Below, piece by piece: positions 1 through 9,093 of a stretch of 64,000 nucleotides of DNA. Source of the DNA: Limnohabitans kasalickyi (GTDB lineage Bacteria > Pseudomonadota > Gammaproteobacteria > Burkholderiales > Burkholderiaceae_C). The stretch is taken from positions 1,364,001 through 1,428,000 of the forward strand of contig OZ248407.1 of NCBI GenBank assembly GCA_965234325.1. Direction: 5' to 3'. Position numbers and translations under genes: made by a program. Below the pieces are notes generated by a model that was given only the letters and a program-made list of their open reading frames with translations, searched no databases and was not told the DNA's origin. The number at the start of each line of letters is the position of its first letter. The first letter of the stretch is position 1.

Positions 1-960
1 CACGGCCAGCACAGTGGCTTTGAGTTGGGTTTGGTCGGCGCTCAGCGCTTTTTTCCCGGTCTTGACCTTGGGGTTGGTCAGCTCTTCAATCTCTTCCAAA
101 ACGCGTTGGCTGCTCACGCCGGGTGGTAACTCGTTGACCACCAGTTGCCATTGGCCACGGGCCAATTCTTCAATGGTCCAGCGGGCGCGCACTTTGAGTG
201 AACCACGGCCTGTGCGGTAGGCGTCGGCAATGTCAGACGCGCTGCTGATGATTTGGCCGCCACCGGGGTAATCGGGCGCGGGCAAGATTTGCAGTAACTC
301 GGCGTCGCTCATCTTGGGGGTCTTGATGAGCGCCACGCACGCATCGGCCACTTCGCGCAGGTTGTGGCTTGGAATTTCAGTGGCCATACCCACCGCAATA
401 CCGCTGGCGCCGTTGAGCAAGGCAAATGGCAAACGGGCGGGCAGCTGCTTGGGCTCTTCGGTGGAGCCGTCGTAGTTGGGCTGGAAGTCAACAGTTCCTT
501 CGTCAATCTCGTCCAGCAGCAGCGTGGTGATTTTGGCCAAACGGGCTTCGGTGTATCGCATGGCAGCAGCGCCGTCACCATCGCGTGAGCCGAAGTTGCC
601 TTGGCCGTCGATCAGTGGGTAGCGTTGGGCGAAGTCTTGCGCCATGCGCACCAGCGCTTCGTAGGCAGCGCTGTCACCGTGGGGGTGATAGCGGCCCAGC
701 ACGTCACCGACCACGCGGGCGCACTTGACGGGCTTGGCGCCCGTGTTGTTGTTGGGGCCGCTGAAGCCAAGGCCCATGCGAGACATCGAATACAAAATGC
801 GGCGCTGTACAGGCTTTTGGCCATCGCACACGTCGGGCAAGGCGCGGCCTTTGACCACGCTGAGCGCGTATTCAAGGTAGGCGCGTTGGGCGTAGTGGCC
901 CAATGCGATGTCGCCGTCGTTGTCGGCGGTTGGGAGTTCGGGGGTGAACAAGTCGGTCAT
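1..960 (-). CDS. parC: DNA topoisomerase IV subunit A, 5' part (cut by window edge)
   Basis: Breakage-reunion subunit of topoisomerase IV, which decatenates daughter chromosomes together with ParE. The first 320 codons are visible; the gene runs off the left edge. The catalytic tyrosine lies at about residue 136 in AAAMRYTEAR. The quinolone-determining stretch YHPHGDSAAYE has Ser97 and Glu101, the residues of sensitive enzymes. The ATG overlaps the parE stop (ATGA, 957-960), so the two subunits are translationally coupled. GyrA is the alternative, but the start (MTDLFTPELP) and the linkage to parE favour ParC. Confidence 0.96.
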   Translation of the reverse strand, partial: MTDLFTPELPTADNDGDIALGHYAQRAYLEYALSVVKGRALPDVCDGQKPVQRRILYSMSRMGLGFSGPNNNTGAKPVKCARVVGDVLGRYHPHGDSAAYEALVRMAQDFAQRYPLIDGQGNFGSRDGDGAAAMRYTEARLAKITTLLLDEIDEGTVDFQPNYDGSTEEPKQLPARLPFALLNGASGIAVGMATEIPSHNLREVADACVALIKTPKMSDAELLQILPAPDYPGGGQIISSASDIADAYRTGRGSLKVRARWTIEELARGQWQLVVNELPPGVSSQRVLEEIEELTNPKVKTGKKALSADQTQLKATVLAV

Positions 961-2936
961 ACGTCAATCTCAATCGAATCGCCATGCAGTTCCATCAGCT
1001 CACGGCGTGCGGCGGCTTCGCCTTTACCCATGAGTTGCGTGATCAAACCTTCGGTGGCGGCAAAGTCCAGCAAGCCCAATTGCACGGGCATGAGGCGACG
1101 GGTGTCGGGGTTGAGGGTGGTGTCCCACAGTTGTTCGGCGCTCATTTCGCCCAAGCCTTTGAAGCGGCTGATGCTCCACTTGCCCTCACTCACGCCGTCT
1201 TTGCGCAGTTTGTCGAGGATGGATGTGAGCTCGCCCTCGTCCAAGGCATACACCTTGGTGGCTGGCTTTTTGCCTCGCGCAGGTGCGTCCACACGGAACA
1301 GCGGTGGACGCGCCACAAACACATGGCCCGCTTCGATGAGCTTGGGAAAGTGGCGGAAGAACAGCGTGAGCAACAGCACTTGGATGTGCGAGCCGTCCAC
1401 GTCCGCATCCGACAAGATGCACACCTTGCCGTAACGCAGGCCGCTCATGTCGGGGCTGTCGTTGGGGCCGTGTGGGTCGACGCCCACGGCCACCGAAATG
1501 TCGTGAATTTCGTTGTTGGCAAACAAGCGGTCGCGCTCGACTTCCCAGGTGTTCAGCACCTTGCCACGCAGCGGCAGGATGGCTTGGTTTTCTTTGTTGC
1601 GGCCCATCTTGGCGCTGCCACCCGCTGAGTCGCCCTCGACCAAAAACACTTCGTTGTGCGCAATGTCTTTGCTTTCGCAATCGGTCAGCTTGCCGGGCAA
1701 CACCGCCACGCCTGAGCCTTTGCGCTTCTCAACTTTTTGGCCAGCTTTCTGGCGCGTTTGTGCGGCTTTGATGGCCAGCTCAGCCAACTTTTTACCGTAC
1801 TCGACGTGCTGGTTAAGCCACAGCTCCATGGTGGGGCGCACATAGCTCGACACCAAGCGCACCGCATCGCGTGAGTTGAGGCGCTCTTTGATTTGGCCTT
1901 GGAACTGCGGGTCCAGCACCTTGGCGCTCAGCACGTAGCTGGCACGGGCAAACACGTCTTCTGGCATGAGCTTGACGCCCTTGGGCAGCAAGGCATGCAG
2001 CTCGATGAAGCTTTTCACCGCGGTGAACAAACCATCGCGCAAGCCGCTGTCGTGTGTGCCGCCAGCGCTGGTGGGAATCAGGTTGACGTAGCTCTCGCGC
2101 ACAGGTGCGCCGTCTTCGGTGAAGGCCACAGCCCATGCTGCGCCCTCGCCTTCGGCGAAGCTGTCGTGGTTGCTGTCGGCATAACCATCGCCCTCAAACA
2201 AAGGAATGACGGGCTCGCCGTGCAGCGTTTGCATCAAATAGTCGCGCAGGCCGCCTTTGTAGAGCCAGTTTTGGGTTTCTTTGGTTTTTTCGTTGATGAG
2301 CGTCACGCTCACGCCGGGCATGAGCACAGCTTTGCTGCGCAACAAGTGCACCAGCTCGTTCATCGGTAAGGTCGGCGATTCAAAGTATTTGGCGTCAGGC
2401 CACACACGCACCGAGGTGCCTTGCTTGCGGTCGCCAGTGGCTTGAGGTCGCTTCACCAAGGGCTCAATCACATCGCCGCCCGAGAACACCAAGCGGGCCA
2501 CTTGGCCTTCGCGGTGCGAAGTGGCTTCCATGCGTTTGGCCAATGCGTTGGTCACGCTCACGCCCACGCCGTGCAAACCGCCAGAGAAGCTGTACGCACC
2601 GCCCGAGCCTTTGTCAAATTTGCCGCCCGCATGCAAGCGGGTGAACACCAGCTCAATGACAGGTGCTTTTTCTTCAGGGTGCATGCCAAACGGAATACCG
2701 CGTCCGTCGTCGTCAATGCTGATCGACGCGTCGGCGTGCAAGGTCACGCTGATTTTTTTGCAATAGCCCGCCAACGCTTCGTCGGCCGCGTTGTCCAGCA
2801 CTTCTTGGATGATGTGCAGCGGGTTATCGGTGCGGGTGTACATGCCCGGACGCTGCTTGACGGGTTCGAGTCCTTTGAGAACGCGAATCGAGCCTTCGGA
2901 GTATTCGGGAGGGGGAGTGGTTTGCTTGGTCGCCAT
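957..2936 (-). CDS. parE: DNA topoisomerase IV subunit B
   Basis: ATPase subunit of topoisomerase IV, 659 aa. The N-terminal GHKL ATPase fold shows EVLDNAADEA (about residues 45-54) and DDDGRGIP (about 76). The TOPRIM domain has EGDSAGG from residue 434 and the metal-binding DADVDGSH from 510. The ATG at 2936 was chosen because it opens the conserved ParE N-terminus (MATKQTTPPP); the longer reading upstream has no family character. parC follows with a 4-nt overlap. The upstream Shine-Dalgarno is weak. Confidence 0.97.
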   Translation of the reverse strand: MATKQTTPPPEYSEGSIRVLKGLEPVKQRPGMYTRTDNPLHIIQEVLDNAADEALAGYCKKISVTLHADASISIDDDGRGIPFGMHPEEKAPVIELVFTRLHAGGKFDKGSGGAYSFSGGLHGVGVSVTNALAKRMEATSHREGQVARLVFSGGDVIEPLVKRPQATGDRKQGTSVRVWPDAKYFESPTLPMNELVHLLRSKAVLMPGVSVTLINEKTKETQNWLYKGGLRDYLMQTLHGEPVIPLFEGDGYADSNHDSFAEGEGAAWAVAFTEDGAPVRESYVNLIPTSAGGTHDSGLRDGLFTAVKSFIELHALLPKGVKLMPEDVFARASYVLSAKVLDPQFQGQIKERLNSRDAVRLVSSYVRPTMELWLNQHVEYGKKLAELAIKAAQTRQKAGQKVEKRKGSGVAVLPGKLTDCESKDIAHNEVFLVEGDSAGGSAKMGRNKENQAILPLRGKVLNTWEVERDRLFANNEIHDISVAVGVDPHGPNDSPDMSGLRYGKVCILSDADVDGSHIQVLLLTLFFRHFPKLIEAGHVFVARPPLFRVDAPARGKKPATKVYALDEGELTSILDKLRKDGVSEGKWSISRFKGLGEMSAEQLWDTTLNPDTRRLMPVQLGLLDFAATEGLITQLMGKGEAAARRELMELHGDSIEIDV

Positions 2937-3084
2937 GGACAGGAATTGTAGACAGAACAAAACGCAGGACTGGATAAAACAACAGCCAATGCGCATTGAT
3001 AACTTTTGACGGACATCGCGCCCACGTGCGCTGAATGAGCCACGGCGACACCCTGGTGCACGCAGGCTTGGTTAAAGTCTAGGG

Positions 3085-4305
3085 ATGACTGAAAACAACA
3101 AAACCATACCCATGTGGCAAGTGCTGCTCTGCGGGGCCGCCATCGTGACCTTGTCCATGGGGGTGCGCCACGGCTTTGGCCTGTGGCTGCAACCCATCAC
3201 GCAAGCGCAAAACTGGACCCGTGAAAACTTTGCCATGGCGATTGCCATCCAAAACTTGACGTGGGGTGTCGCAGGCATCTTCTCGGGCATGCTGGCCGAC
3301 CGTTTTGGCGCCTTCCGCGTGATCGTGGCTTGTGCGGTGTTGTACGCACTGGGCTTGGTGGGCATGGGGTATTCAGACACCCCTGCGCTGTTCACCGCGA
3401 CCGCAGGCGTGGTGATTGGCATCGCTCAGGCGGGCACCACGTACGCCGTGATTTACGGCGTGATTGGCCGTAACGTGAGCGCCGAAAAGCGCTCGTGGGC
3501 CATGGGTGTGGCGGCAGCCGCGGGCTCGTTTGGTCAGTTTTTGATGGTGCCCACCGAAGGCTTTTTGATCAGCACCTTGGGCTGGCAACAGGCCTTGGTC
3601 TGGTTGGGATTGGCCACGTTGCTGATCATTCCGTTGGCTTATGGTTTGCGCGAGCCTGGGTTTGCTGGCGGCGCAAAGCCGCAGCGCGACCAATCGATCG
3701 TGCATGCGCTGCGTGAAGCCTTTGGCTATCGCAGCTTTCAGCTGCTGATGGCGGGCTACTTTGTGTGCGGTTTTCAGGTGGTGTTCATTGGTGTGCACAT
3801 GCCCAGTTATTTGAAAGACCATGGCTTGTCACCCGAAGTGGCCAGCATTGCTTTGGCGCTGATTGGCTTGTTCAACGTGTTTGGCACGTACATCGCGGGT
3901 AGTTTGGGCCAACGCTTGGCCAAGCGCAAAATTTTGGCGTCCATTTACTTGTCGCGCGCGGTGGCCATCAGCGTGTTCTTGATCGTGCCGCTGACGCCAT
4001 GGAGCGTCTACATCTTTTCTTCGGTGATGGGCCTGCTGTGGCTTTCCACCGTGCCGCCCACCAATGCGGTGGTGGCGCAAATCTTTGGCGTGGCGCATTT
4101 GTCGATGCTGGGTGGCTTTGTGTTCTTCAGCCACCAGATTGGCAGCTTCATGGGCGTGTGGCTGGGCGGGTACTTGTATGACAAAACCGGCAGCTACGAC
4201 GTGGTTTGGTACATCGCAATTGCACTGGGTGTTTTTGCTGCACTGGTGAACTTGCCCGTGCGTGAAAACGCGATTGCGCGCGGCCACGCACCGGTTGCCG
4301 CATGA
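3085..4305 (+). CDS. MFS transporter, monocarboxylate/oxalate-formate-antiporter-like
   Basis: 406-aa major facilitator with about 12 hydrophobic segments. The loop between segments 2 and 3 reads GMLADRFGAFR, the usual MFS loop signature. The N-terminal RHGFGLWLQPITQ resembles the group of MFS proteins often annotated as oxalate/formate antiporters or monocarboxylate carriers. The substrate cannot be read from sequence. It lies opposite parE across a 148-bp gap and is the first gene of a tight run: its TGA overlaps the ATG of a 47-codon gene. Confidence 0.88.
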   Translation: MTENNKTIPMWQVLLCGAAIVTLSMGVRHGFGLWLQPITQAQNWTRENFAMAIAIQNLTWGVAGIFSGMLADRFGAFRVIVACAVLYALGLVGMGYSDTPALFTATAGVVIGIAQAGTTYAVIYGVIGRNVSAEKRSWAMGVAAAAGSFGQFLMVPTEGFLISTLGWQQALVWLGLATLLIIPLAYGLREPGFAGGAKPQRDQSIVHALREAFGYRSFQLLMAGYFVCGFQVVFIGVHMPSYLKDHGLSPEVASIALALIGLFNVFGTYIAGSLGQRLAKRKILASIYLSRAVAISVFLIVPLTPWSVYIFSSVMGLLWLSTVPPTNAVVAQIFGVAHLSMLGGFVFFSHQIGSFMGVWLGGYLYDKTGSYDVVWYIAIALGVFAALVNLPVRENAIARGHAPVAA

Positions 4306-4445
4306 GCTTCATGGCGCAGCACCCCATTTGGCGGCAGGTGTTGGTAGGCTTGGCCTGCACACTGGTGCTGCTGGGCGTGCTGTCTTTGTATTTGCAGCCA
4401 GACTTTTTAATGACCTTGGCCAACCAAGTGTGGGGGTGTTTCTGA
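4302..4445 (+). CDS. 47-aa single-span membrane peptide, function unknown
   Basis: A 47-codon reading frame, ATG at 4302, that fills the space between the MFS gene and the short-chain dehydrogenase gene. Its ATGA overlaps the MFS stop and only one base separates its stop from the next ATG. The peptide has a basic start (QHPIWRQ), one hydrophobic helix (about residues 14-29) and a short tail ending WGCF. The double coupling argues for a real gene. I do not recognise a family; it could be an accessory to the transporter or simply a small inner-membrane protein. Confidence 0.62.
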   Translation: MSFMAQHPIWRQVLVGLACTLVLLGVLSLYLQPDFLMTLANQVWGCF

Positions 4446-4446
4446 C

Positions 4447-5244
4447 ATGACAACCATCATCATCACCGGAGCGTCTGACGGCATTGGCGCTGAAATCGCG
4501 CAGCAGCTGGCCAAACAGTGGGGGCCCGCCGTGAATTTGGTGTTGGCTGCACGTCGCATCGAGAAGCTGCGCGACATGGAGGCGATCTGCCAAGCCCATG
4601 GCGCACACACGCTGCTGGTGCCCACCGACGTGTCGAACAAAGTGCAATGCAAGCAACTCATTGATGAAACCATGCGTTGCTTTGGCGGCATTGATACCTT
4701 GATCAACAACGCTGGCATTTCGGCCCATGCCATGCTGGATGAGGTGCGGTTTGACGACCTCGATTGGTACGAAAACGTGATGCGCATCAACCTGTGGGGC
4801 AGTGTGTGGTGCACACATGCGGCCTTGCCATTTTTGAAGCAAAGCCGCGGGCGTGTGGTGGCGGTGTCGTCGCTGGCAGGCTTGGTGGGCGTGCCCGGAC
4901 GCACGGCCTACAGCGCCAGCAAATTTGCCATGACGGGATTTTTTGAAGCCTTGCGCACCGAAGTGCAAGAGGCTGGCGTCAGCGTGACCACCGCCTACCC
5001 CGGCGTGGTGGACACCCAAATTCGCTACAACGGCTTCAACGCCCAAGGCCATAAAGCGGGTGTGAGTGGCCTCAAAGAAGACAACGCCATGCCCGTCGCT
5101 ACCTGTGCGGCGCTGATCATCCAAGGCATGCAAAAACGTCAACGCGACGTGGTGATGACAGGTCAAGGGAAGCTTGGCTTGTGGCTCAAACTGATCGCCC
5201 CAAAACTGCTGGACCGCATGGTGTGGGCGGCCCTCAATAAATAA
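4447..5244 (+). CDS. Short-chain dehydrogenase/reductase (SDR)
   Basis: 265-aa classical SDR. The nucleotide-binding TGASDGIG is at residues 7-14, NNAG at 87-90, catalytic Ser at 141-142 and YSASK with Tyr155 and Lys159. All catalytic residues are present, so it should be an active NAD(P)-dependent oxidoreductase. The substrate is unknown; a basic residue pair (ARR, about 35-37) after the second beta strand hints at NADPH. It is cotranscribed with the MFS gene and the small membrane peptide, and a methyltransferase gene follows 6 bases later. Confidence 0.9.
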   Translation: MTTIIITGASDGIGAEIAQQLAKQWGPAVNLVLAARRIEKLRDMEAICQAHGAHTLLVPTDVSNKVQCKQLIDETMRCFGGIDTLINNAGISAHAMLDEVRFDDLDWYENVMRINLWGSVWCTHAALPFLKQSRGRVVAVSSLAGLVGVPGRTAYSASKFAMTGFFEALRTEVQEAGVSVTTAYPGVVDTQIRYNGFNAQGHKAGVSGLKEDNAMPVATCAALIIQGMQKRQRDVVMTGQGKLGLWLKLIAPKLLDRMVWAALNK

Positions 5245-5250
5245 ATCCAC

Positions 5251-5808
5251 ATGACCACCCCCACACATCTTCATGGCACCGAGGCACCCTCCGCTTGGGT
5301 GCAACGCTGGTCGCACCTTGTGGCACCAAACGCCACAGTATTGGACGTCGCGTGCGGCCATGGTCGCCACATGCGGCATTTCTCCACATTGGGCCATGAC
5401 GTCATCGGCGTGGACCGCAACCCCGATGCCATCGCCGCCGTCGCTGGATTGGGCGAAACTTTGTGTGCCGACATTGAAAACGGGCCTTGGCCGCTGTCGG
5501 GTCGAACTTTTGGTGCGGTGGTAGTGACGAATTATTTATGGCACCCCTTGTGGCCAGAGCTGCTCGCCAGTTTGGATGCAGGCGGCGTCTTGATTTACGA
5601 AACCTTTGCCGCAGGCAACGAAACCGTGGGCAAGCCCTCGCGCCCAGACTTTTTGCTGCAACCCGGTGAGCTGTTGAACGTGTGCAAAGACCTGCGCGTG
5701 GTGGCCTTTGAAGATGGATTTCTGGACGCTCCAGATCGCTTTGTACAACGCATCGCGGCTGTAAAGCCTGCCAGCAACATGACATTGCCCGTGCGCTACC
5801 CGTTGTGA
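5251..5808 (+). CDS. Class I SAM-dependent methyltransferase
   Basis: 185-aa protein with a Rossmann-type methyltransferase core. Motif I is VLDVACGHGRHMRHF (about residues 30-44), followed by the acidic GVDRNPDA loop (about 52) and a DIENGPWPL segment typical of small tellurite-resistance-like (TehB-like) methyltransferases. Acceptor unknown. It follows the SDR gene by 6 bases. No signal peptide or membrane segment is seen, so it should be cytoplasmic. Confidence 0.85.
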   Translation: MTTPTHLHGTEAPSAWVQRWSHLVAPNATVLDVACGHGRHMRHFSTLGHDVIGVDRNPDAIAAVAGLGETLCADIENGPWPLSGRTFGAVVVTNYLWHPLWPELLASLDAGGVLIYETFAAGNETVGKPSRPDFLLQPGELLNVCKDLRVVAFEDGFLDAPDRFVQRIAAVKPASNMTLPVRYPL

Positions 5809-5882
5809 GCGGGCAAGCCCTTGGTCCAACCCGTCTAAGCACTGGCTAGAATGACTCTTTTACCCCGACCGAACTTGCGGAC

Positions 5883-6776
5883 ATGACACCTATCACCGGC
5901 AGCATCGTGGCACTGGCCACCCCCATGCACACAGACGGCAGCGTTGACTACCCCACCCTGCGCAAACTCATCGACTGGCACATTGCCGAAGGCACCGATT
6001 GCATCGGCGTTGTGGGCACCACCGGCGAGTCGCCCACCGTCAACGTAGAAGAACACTGCGAAATCATCCGCGTGTCGGTCGAACAAGCCGCCAAGCACAC
6101 CGAACGTCATGTGCCCATCATGGCCGGCTGCGGTGCCAACTCGACGTCTGAGGCGATTGAGCTGGCCAAGTTCGCCAAGAAAGTTGGCGCACATTGCCAA
6201 TTGCAAGTGGTGCCCTACTACAACAAGCCCACCCAAGAGGGCCAGTTTCAGCATTTCAAAGCCATCGCCGAAGCGGTGGACTTGCCCGTGATTTTGTACA
6301 ACGTGCCCGGTCGCTCTGTGGCCGATATGGCGCACGACACCGTGCTGCGTTTGGCCCAAGTGCCAGGCATCGTTGGCATGAAAGAAGCTACCGGCAACAT
6401 CGAACGCGCCCAATGGCTGATTCGCGATGTGCCCAAAGGCTTTGCGGTTTACTCCGGTGACGATCCTACCGCCGTGGCTTTGATGTTGTGCGGCGGCCAA
6501 GGCAACATCAGCGTGACCGCCAACGTGGCGCCGCGCTTGATGCACGAGCTCTGCATGGCTGCGATGGCGGGTGACGTGAAACGTGCCATGGAGATTCAAT
6601 TCAAATTGATGCCTGTGCACAAACACCTGTTTGTCGAGGCCAACCCGATTCCCGTGAAATGGGCGATGACACGCATGGGCCTGTGCGGTCCTACCTTGCG
6701 CTTGCCCATGACAGAACTCACCCCATCAAACGAGCCCGTGGTTGAAGGCGCTTTGCGCGCTGCTGGTTTGATTTGA
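5883..6776 (+). CDS. dapA: 4-hydroxy-tetrahydrodipicolinate synthase
   Basis: Condenses pyruvate with aspartate semialdehyde, the first committed step of lysine/diaminopimelate synthesis. 297 aa, full length. GTTGES (residues 45-50) carries the catalytic threonine pair, YN at 139-140 the catalytic tyrosine, and VGMKEATGN the Schiff-base Lys167; Arg144 follows in VPGRS. It is followed directly by bamC, the classic dapA-bamC (nlpB) linkage. A TAGAAT hexamer at 5847-5852 may be its -10 element, but no good -35 is visible. Confidence 0.97.
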   Translation: MTPITGSIVALATPMHTDGSVDYPTLRKLIDWHIAEGTDCIGVVGTTGESPTVNVEEHCEIIRVSVEQAAKHTERHVPIMAGCGANSTSEAIELAKFAKKVGAHCQLQVVPYYNKPTQEGQFQHFKAIAEAVDLPVILYNVPGRSVADMAHDTVLRLAQVPGIVGMKEATGNIERAQWLIRDVPKGFAVYSGDDPTAVALMLCGGQGNISVTANVAPRLMHELCMAAMAGDVKRAMEIQFKLMPVHKHLFVEANPIPVKWAMTRMGLCGPTLRLPMTELTPSNEPVVEGALRAAGLI

Positions 6777-6796
6777 TTCACACAAAGGCTATCGCT

Positions 6797-7900
6797 GTGA
6801 CGCTTTCTTTCTCTTTGACGCGCACTGCCGTCATGCTGCTGGCTTTCGGTTTTCTAAGCGCTTGTGGCTCGCTGATGGACACCGATAAGGTGAACTACAA
6901 ATCTGACGGCACCACCAAAGTGGTGCCCTTAGACATTCCCCCTGACTTGACGCAATTGGCGCGCGACACACGCTATGCCGTGCCTGGTGGCTCGGTGTTG
7001 GCCAGCAACATGTCGGCAGCGCAAACCGGCGTATTGCCCGCCACAGCGGTCAAACAAATCAATGATGTGCGTCTGGAGCGTGATGGCCGCCAGCGCTGGC
7101 TTGTGGTCAACCGCCCGGCCGAATCTGTCTGGCCGATCGCCCAAGCCTTTTGGAAAGAAAACGGCTTCACCTACACCGTCGAGCAAGAACAGTTGGGCTT
7201 GCTGGAAACCGAATGGGCCGAAAACCGCGCCAAGATTCCGCAAGACTTCGTCCGTCGTACCCTGGGTAAGGTGCTGAACAGCCTGTATTCATCCGGCACG
7301 CGGGACAAATTTCGCACGCGCTTAGAGCGTAATGCCGCCGGTGGCGTCGATATTTATGTGACCCACCGCGGCATGAGCGAAGAGTACACGGACGCCACAA
7401 AAACACGCACCATGTGGCAAGCCACGCCCAGCGACCCCGAGTTGGAAGCTGAGTTTTTGAGTCGCTTGATGATCAAGCTCGGCGTGACAGCGGACCAAAG
7501 CAAAACCATCTTGGCCAGCAAAGCAGCTCCTACCGCGCAAGCGGTGGTCGTCAACAGCGGAGGCGCGAGCACCTTGACGCTGCCCGACTCGTTTGACGTC
7601 GCTTGGCGTCGCGTCGGTTTGGCATTGGACCGCACTGGGTTCACCGTCGAAGACCGTGACCGCGCGAAAGGTATTTATTTCGTGCGCTACGTCGATACAG
7701 CAGACAAGGAAGAAAAGGGCTTCCTCAGCAAGCTGTTCAGCAGTTCAACATCTGACACAGGTCCGGTGAAGTACCAAATTCGCGTTGTGACAACCCAAGC
7801 ACAAACACAGGTCACGGTCCACACGGCCACCGGCGAAACAGCCGGCAATTCGCCGATCGCTGCGCGTATCTTGAAGCTGCTGTCTGACGATTTGCGCTAA
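6797..7900 (+). CDS. bamC: Outer membrane assembly lipoprotein BamC
   Basis: BamC/NlpB lipoprotein of the beta-barrel assembly machine. The GTG at 6797 is preferred over the TTG at 6773 because an AAAGG lies 8 bases upstream and the resulting signal peptide is compact, with lipobox LSAC (Cys23). The unstructured lid segment (DKVNYKSDG...PLDIPPDLTQL) and the two helix-grip domains (about residues 85-190 and 255-367) are present. It directly follows dapA. The longer TTG start would overlap dapA by 4 bases and cannot be excluded. Confidence 0.9.
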   Translation: MTLSFSLTRTAVMLLAFGFLSACGSLMDTDKVNYKSDGTTKVVPLDIPPDLTQLARDTRYAVPGGSVLASNMSAAQTGVLPATAVKQINDVRLERDGRQRWLVVNRPAESVWPIAQAFWKENGFTYTVEQEQLGLLETEWAENRAKIPQDFVRRTLGKVLNSLYSSGTRDKFRTRLERNAAGGVDIYVTHRGMSEEYTDATKTRTMWQATPSDPELEAEFLSRLMIKLGVTADQSKTILASKAAPTAQAVVVNSGGASTLTLPDSFDVAWRRVGLALDRTGFTVEDRDRAKGIYFVRYVDTADKEEKGFLSKLFSSSTSDTGPVKYQIRVVTTQAQTQVTVHTATGETAGNSPIAARILKLLSDDLR

Positions 7901-7926
7901 GCCGTCTGCTCAGATGACCCTGCGTC

Positions 7927-8712
7927 ATGCTGCGCTTTAAAAGCCTGGGCAGCGGCAGCTCAGGCAATGCCACCTTGGTTGAGGCCAAGAGTGGCACGCA
8001 TACCACCCGCTTGCTGATTGATTGCGGTTTGCGGCTGCGCGATTTAGAAGCACGGCTTGATGAAGCGGGCACACAGGCAGAAGCGCTCGATGCCATCTTT
8101 ATCACCCATGAGCATGGCGACCACATTGGATGTGCACGCAGCCTCGTTCAACGCCACAACACCCCCATTTGGATGAGCCGAGGCACTTGGCTGGCCGTCC
8201 AAGACCCACACTGGGAACCGCTGCGAACTTGGGTTCGAGAAGTGCGAGATGGACAAACGCTGCCCTGCGGGGACCTGCTAATTTCCCCCTTCACCGTACC
8301 GCATGACGCACGCGAGCCCTTGCAGTTGCGTTGCACCGATGGCGACCGTCAGTTGGGCATCGTGACTGATTTGGGGCACATCACACCCCATGTGGTAAGT
8401 GCCTTGCAAGGTTGTCACGCCCTGTTGCTTGAGAGTAACCATGACCCCGAGATGCTTCAGCGCTCTAGCTACCCCAGCTTTCTCAAACAACGCATAGGCG
8501 GTGCATGGGGGCATTTGGCCAACCACGCTGCCGCTGATTTGCTGCGCCAAGTCAAACACGATGCGCTCATCCATGTACTTGCCGCCCACCTGAGCGAGCG
8601 CAACAACACGCCAGAACTGGCCCGTGCCTGTTTGTCGGAGGCAATGGGATGCAACCCACTAGAGATTGATGTGGCTGAGCCAAACGGCGCTAGTGAATGG
8701 ATTCACGTTTGA
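7927..8712 (+). CDS. MBL-fold metallo-hydrolase (YycJ/WalJ-like)
   Basis: 261-aa metallo-beta-lactamase-fold protein. HEHGDH at residues 61-66 is the HxHxDH zinc site; later metal ligands fit ESNHD (about 176-180) and the C-terminal AAHLSERNN. The opening FKSLGSGSSGNATLV is typical of the YycJ/WalJ branch, thought to act as DNA exonucleases or phosphodiesterases. It lies 26 bases after bamC, probably in the same operon, and a strong terminator follows its stop. Confidence 0.88.
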   Translation: MLRFKSLGSGSSGNATLVEAKSGTHTTRLLIDCGLRLRDLEARLDEAGTQAEALDAIFITHEHGDHIGCARSLVQRHNTPIWMSRGTWLAVQDPHWEPLRTWVREVRDGQTLPCGDLLISPFTVPHDAREPLQLRCTDGDRQLGIVTDLGHITPHVVSALQGCHALLLESNHDPEMLQRSSYPSFLKQRIGGAWGHLANHAAADLLRQVKHDALIHVLAAHLSERNNTPELARACLSEAMGCNPLEIDVAEPNGASEWIHV

Positions 8713-8746
8713 GTATCTTGACCTTTTAGGCCGTCAAGCGTCCATG

Positions 8747-8773
8747 AAAAAAGCCACCCGAGGGTGGCTTTTT
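8747..8773. terminator. Bidirectional intrinsic terminator
   Basis: Stem GCCACC (8753-8758) / GGTGGC (8763-8768) with a CGAG loop, flanked by A-run 8747-8752 on the left and T-run 8769-8773 on the right. It can stop transcription from the metallo-hydrolase gene on the plus strand and from the small lipoprotein gene on the minus strand. Confidence 0.9.
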
Positions 8774-8792
8774 GGATTCATCCGAAGACGAA

Positions 8793-8987
8793 TTACTTGC
8801 TGGCGGCTTCAGAAGCAGGTGCAGCAGGAGCGGCGGCAGATGCGTCAGCAGCAGGTGCCGAAGCGTCAGCAGCAGGTGCAGCGGCTGGCGCAGCAGGAGC
8901 GGCTTCAACAGCAGGGGCTTCTTTTTTACCGCAAGCAACGAGAGCAGCAGCAGCCAAGAGAGTCGCCAACAGGAGCGATTTTTTCAT
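8793..8987 (-). CDS. Small Ala/Pro-rich lipoprotein, function unknown
   Basis: 64-aa protein. Residues 1-19 form a lipoprotein signal peptide ending in a lipobox (LVAC, about residues 16-19), followed by GKKE and then a low-complexity tail of Ala, Pro, Glu, Asp and Ser only. The ATG at 8987 has an AAGGA about 8 bases upstream and starts the classic MKKSLL leader; a longer reading to 9023 would bury the signal. Such lipopeptides are common in Burkholderiales and have no known role. A TATAAT lies at 9094-9099 on the same strand. Confidence 0.8.
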   Translation of the reverse strand: MKKSLLLATLLAAAALVACGKKEAPAVEAAPAAPAAAPAADASAPAADASAAAPAAPASEAASK

Positions 8988-9020
8988 GTCAATTTTCCTT
9001 AAAGGAGGGAGGGGATAAAA

Positions 9021-9036
9021 CAATTTTCGAAAATTG
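9021..9036. repeat. 16-bp perfect palindrome CAATTTTCGAAAATTG
   Basis: Perfect inverted repeat between roxA and the small lipoprotein gene, about 35 bases upstream of the lipoprotein ATG. On the minus strand it is followed by TTTTA. It could be a weak terminator for roxA, a 5'-UTR hairpin, or an operator; sequence alone does not decide. Confidence 0.55.
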
Positions 9037-9093
9037 CCATGGCTTTCACCATGACCGAGCCGATGACCTCGAGACCTTCTAACTCAGCCTCAA

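Noticed and set aside
5821..5852. TTGGTC ... TAGAAT as a dapA promoter
   Set aside because: The spacer is 20 bases, too long for a convincing sigma70 promoter; only noted with dapA.
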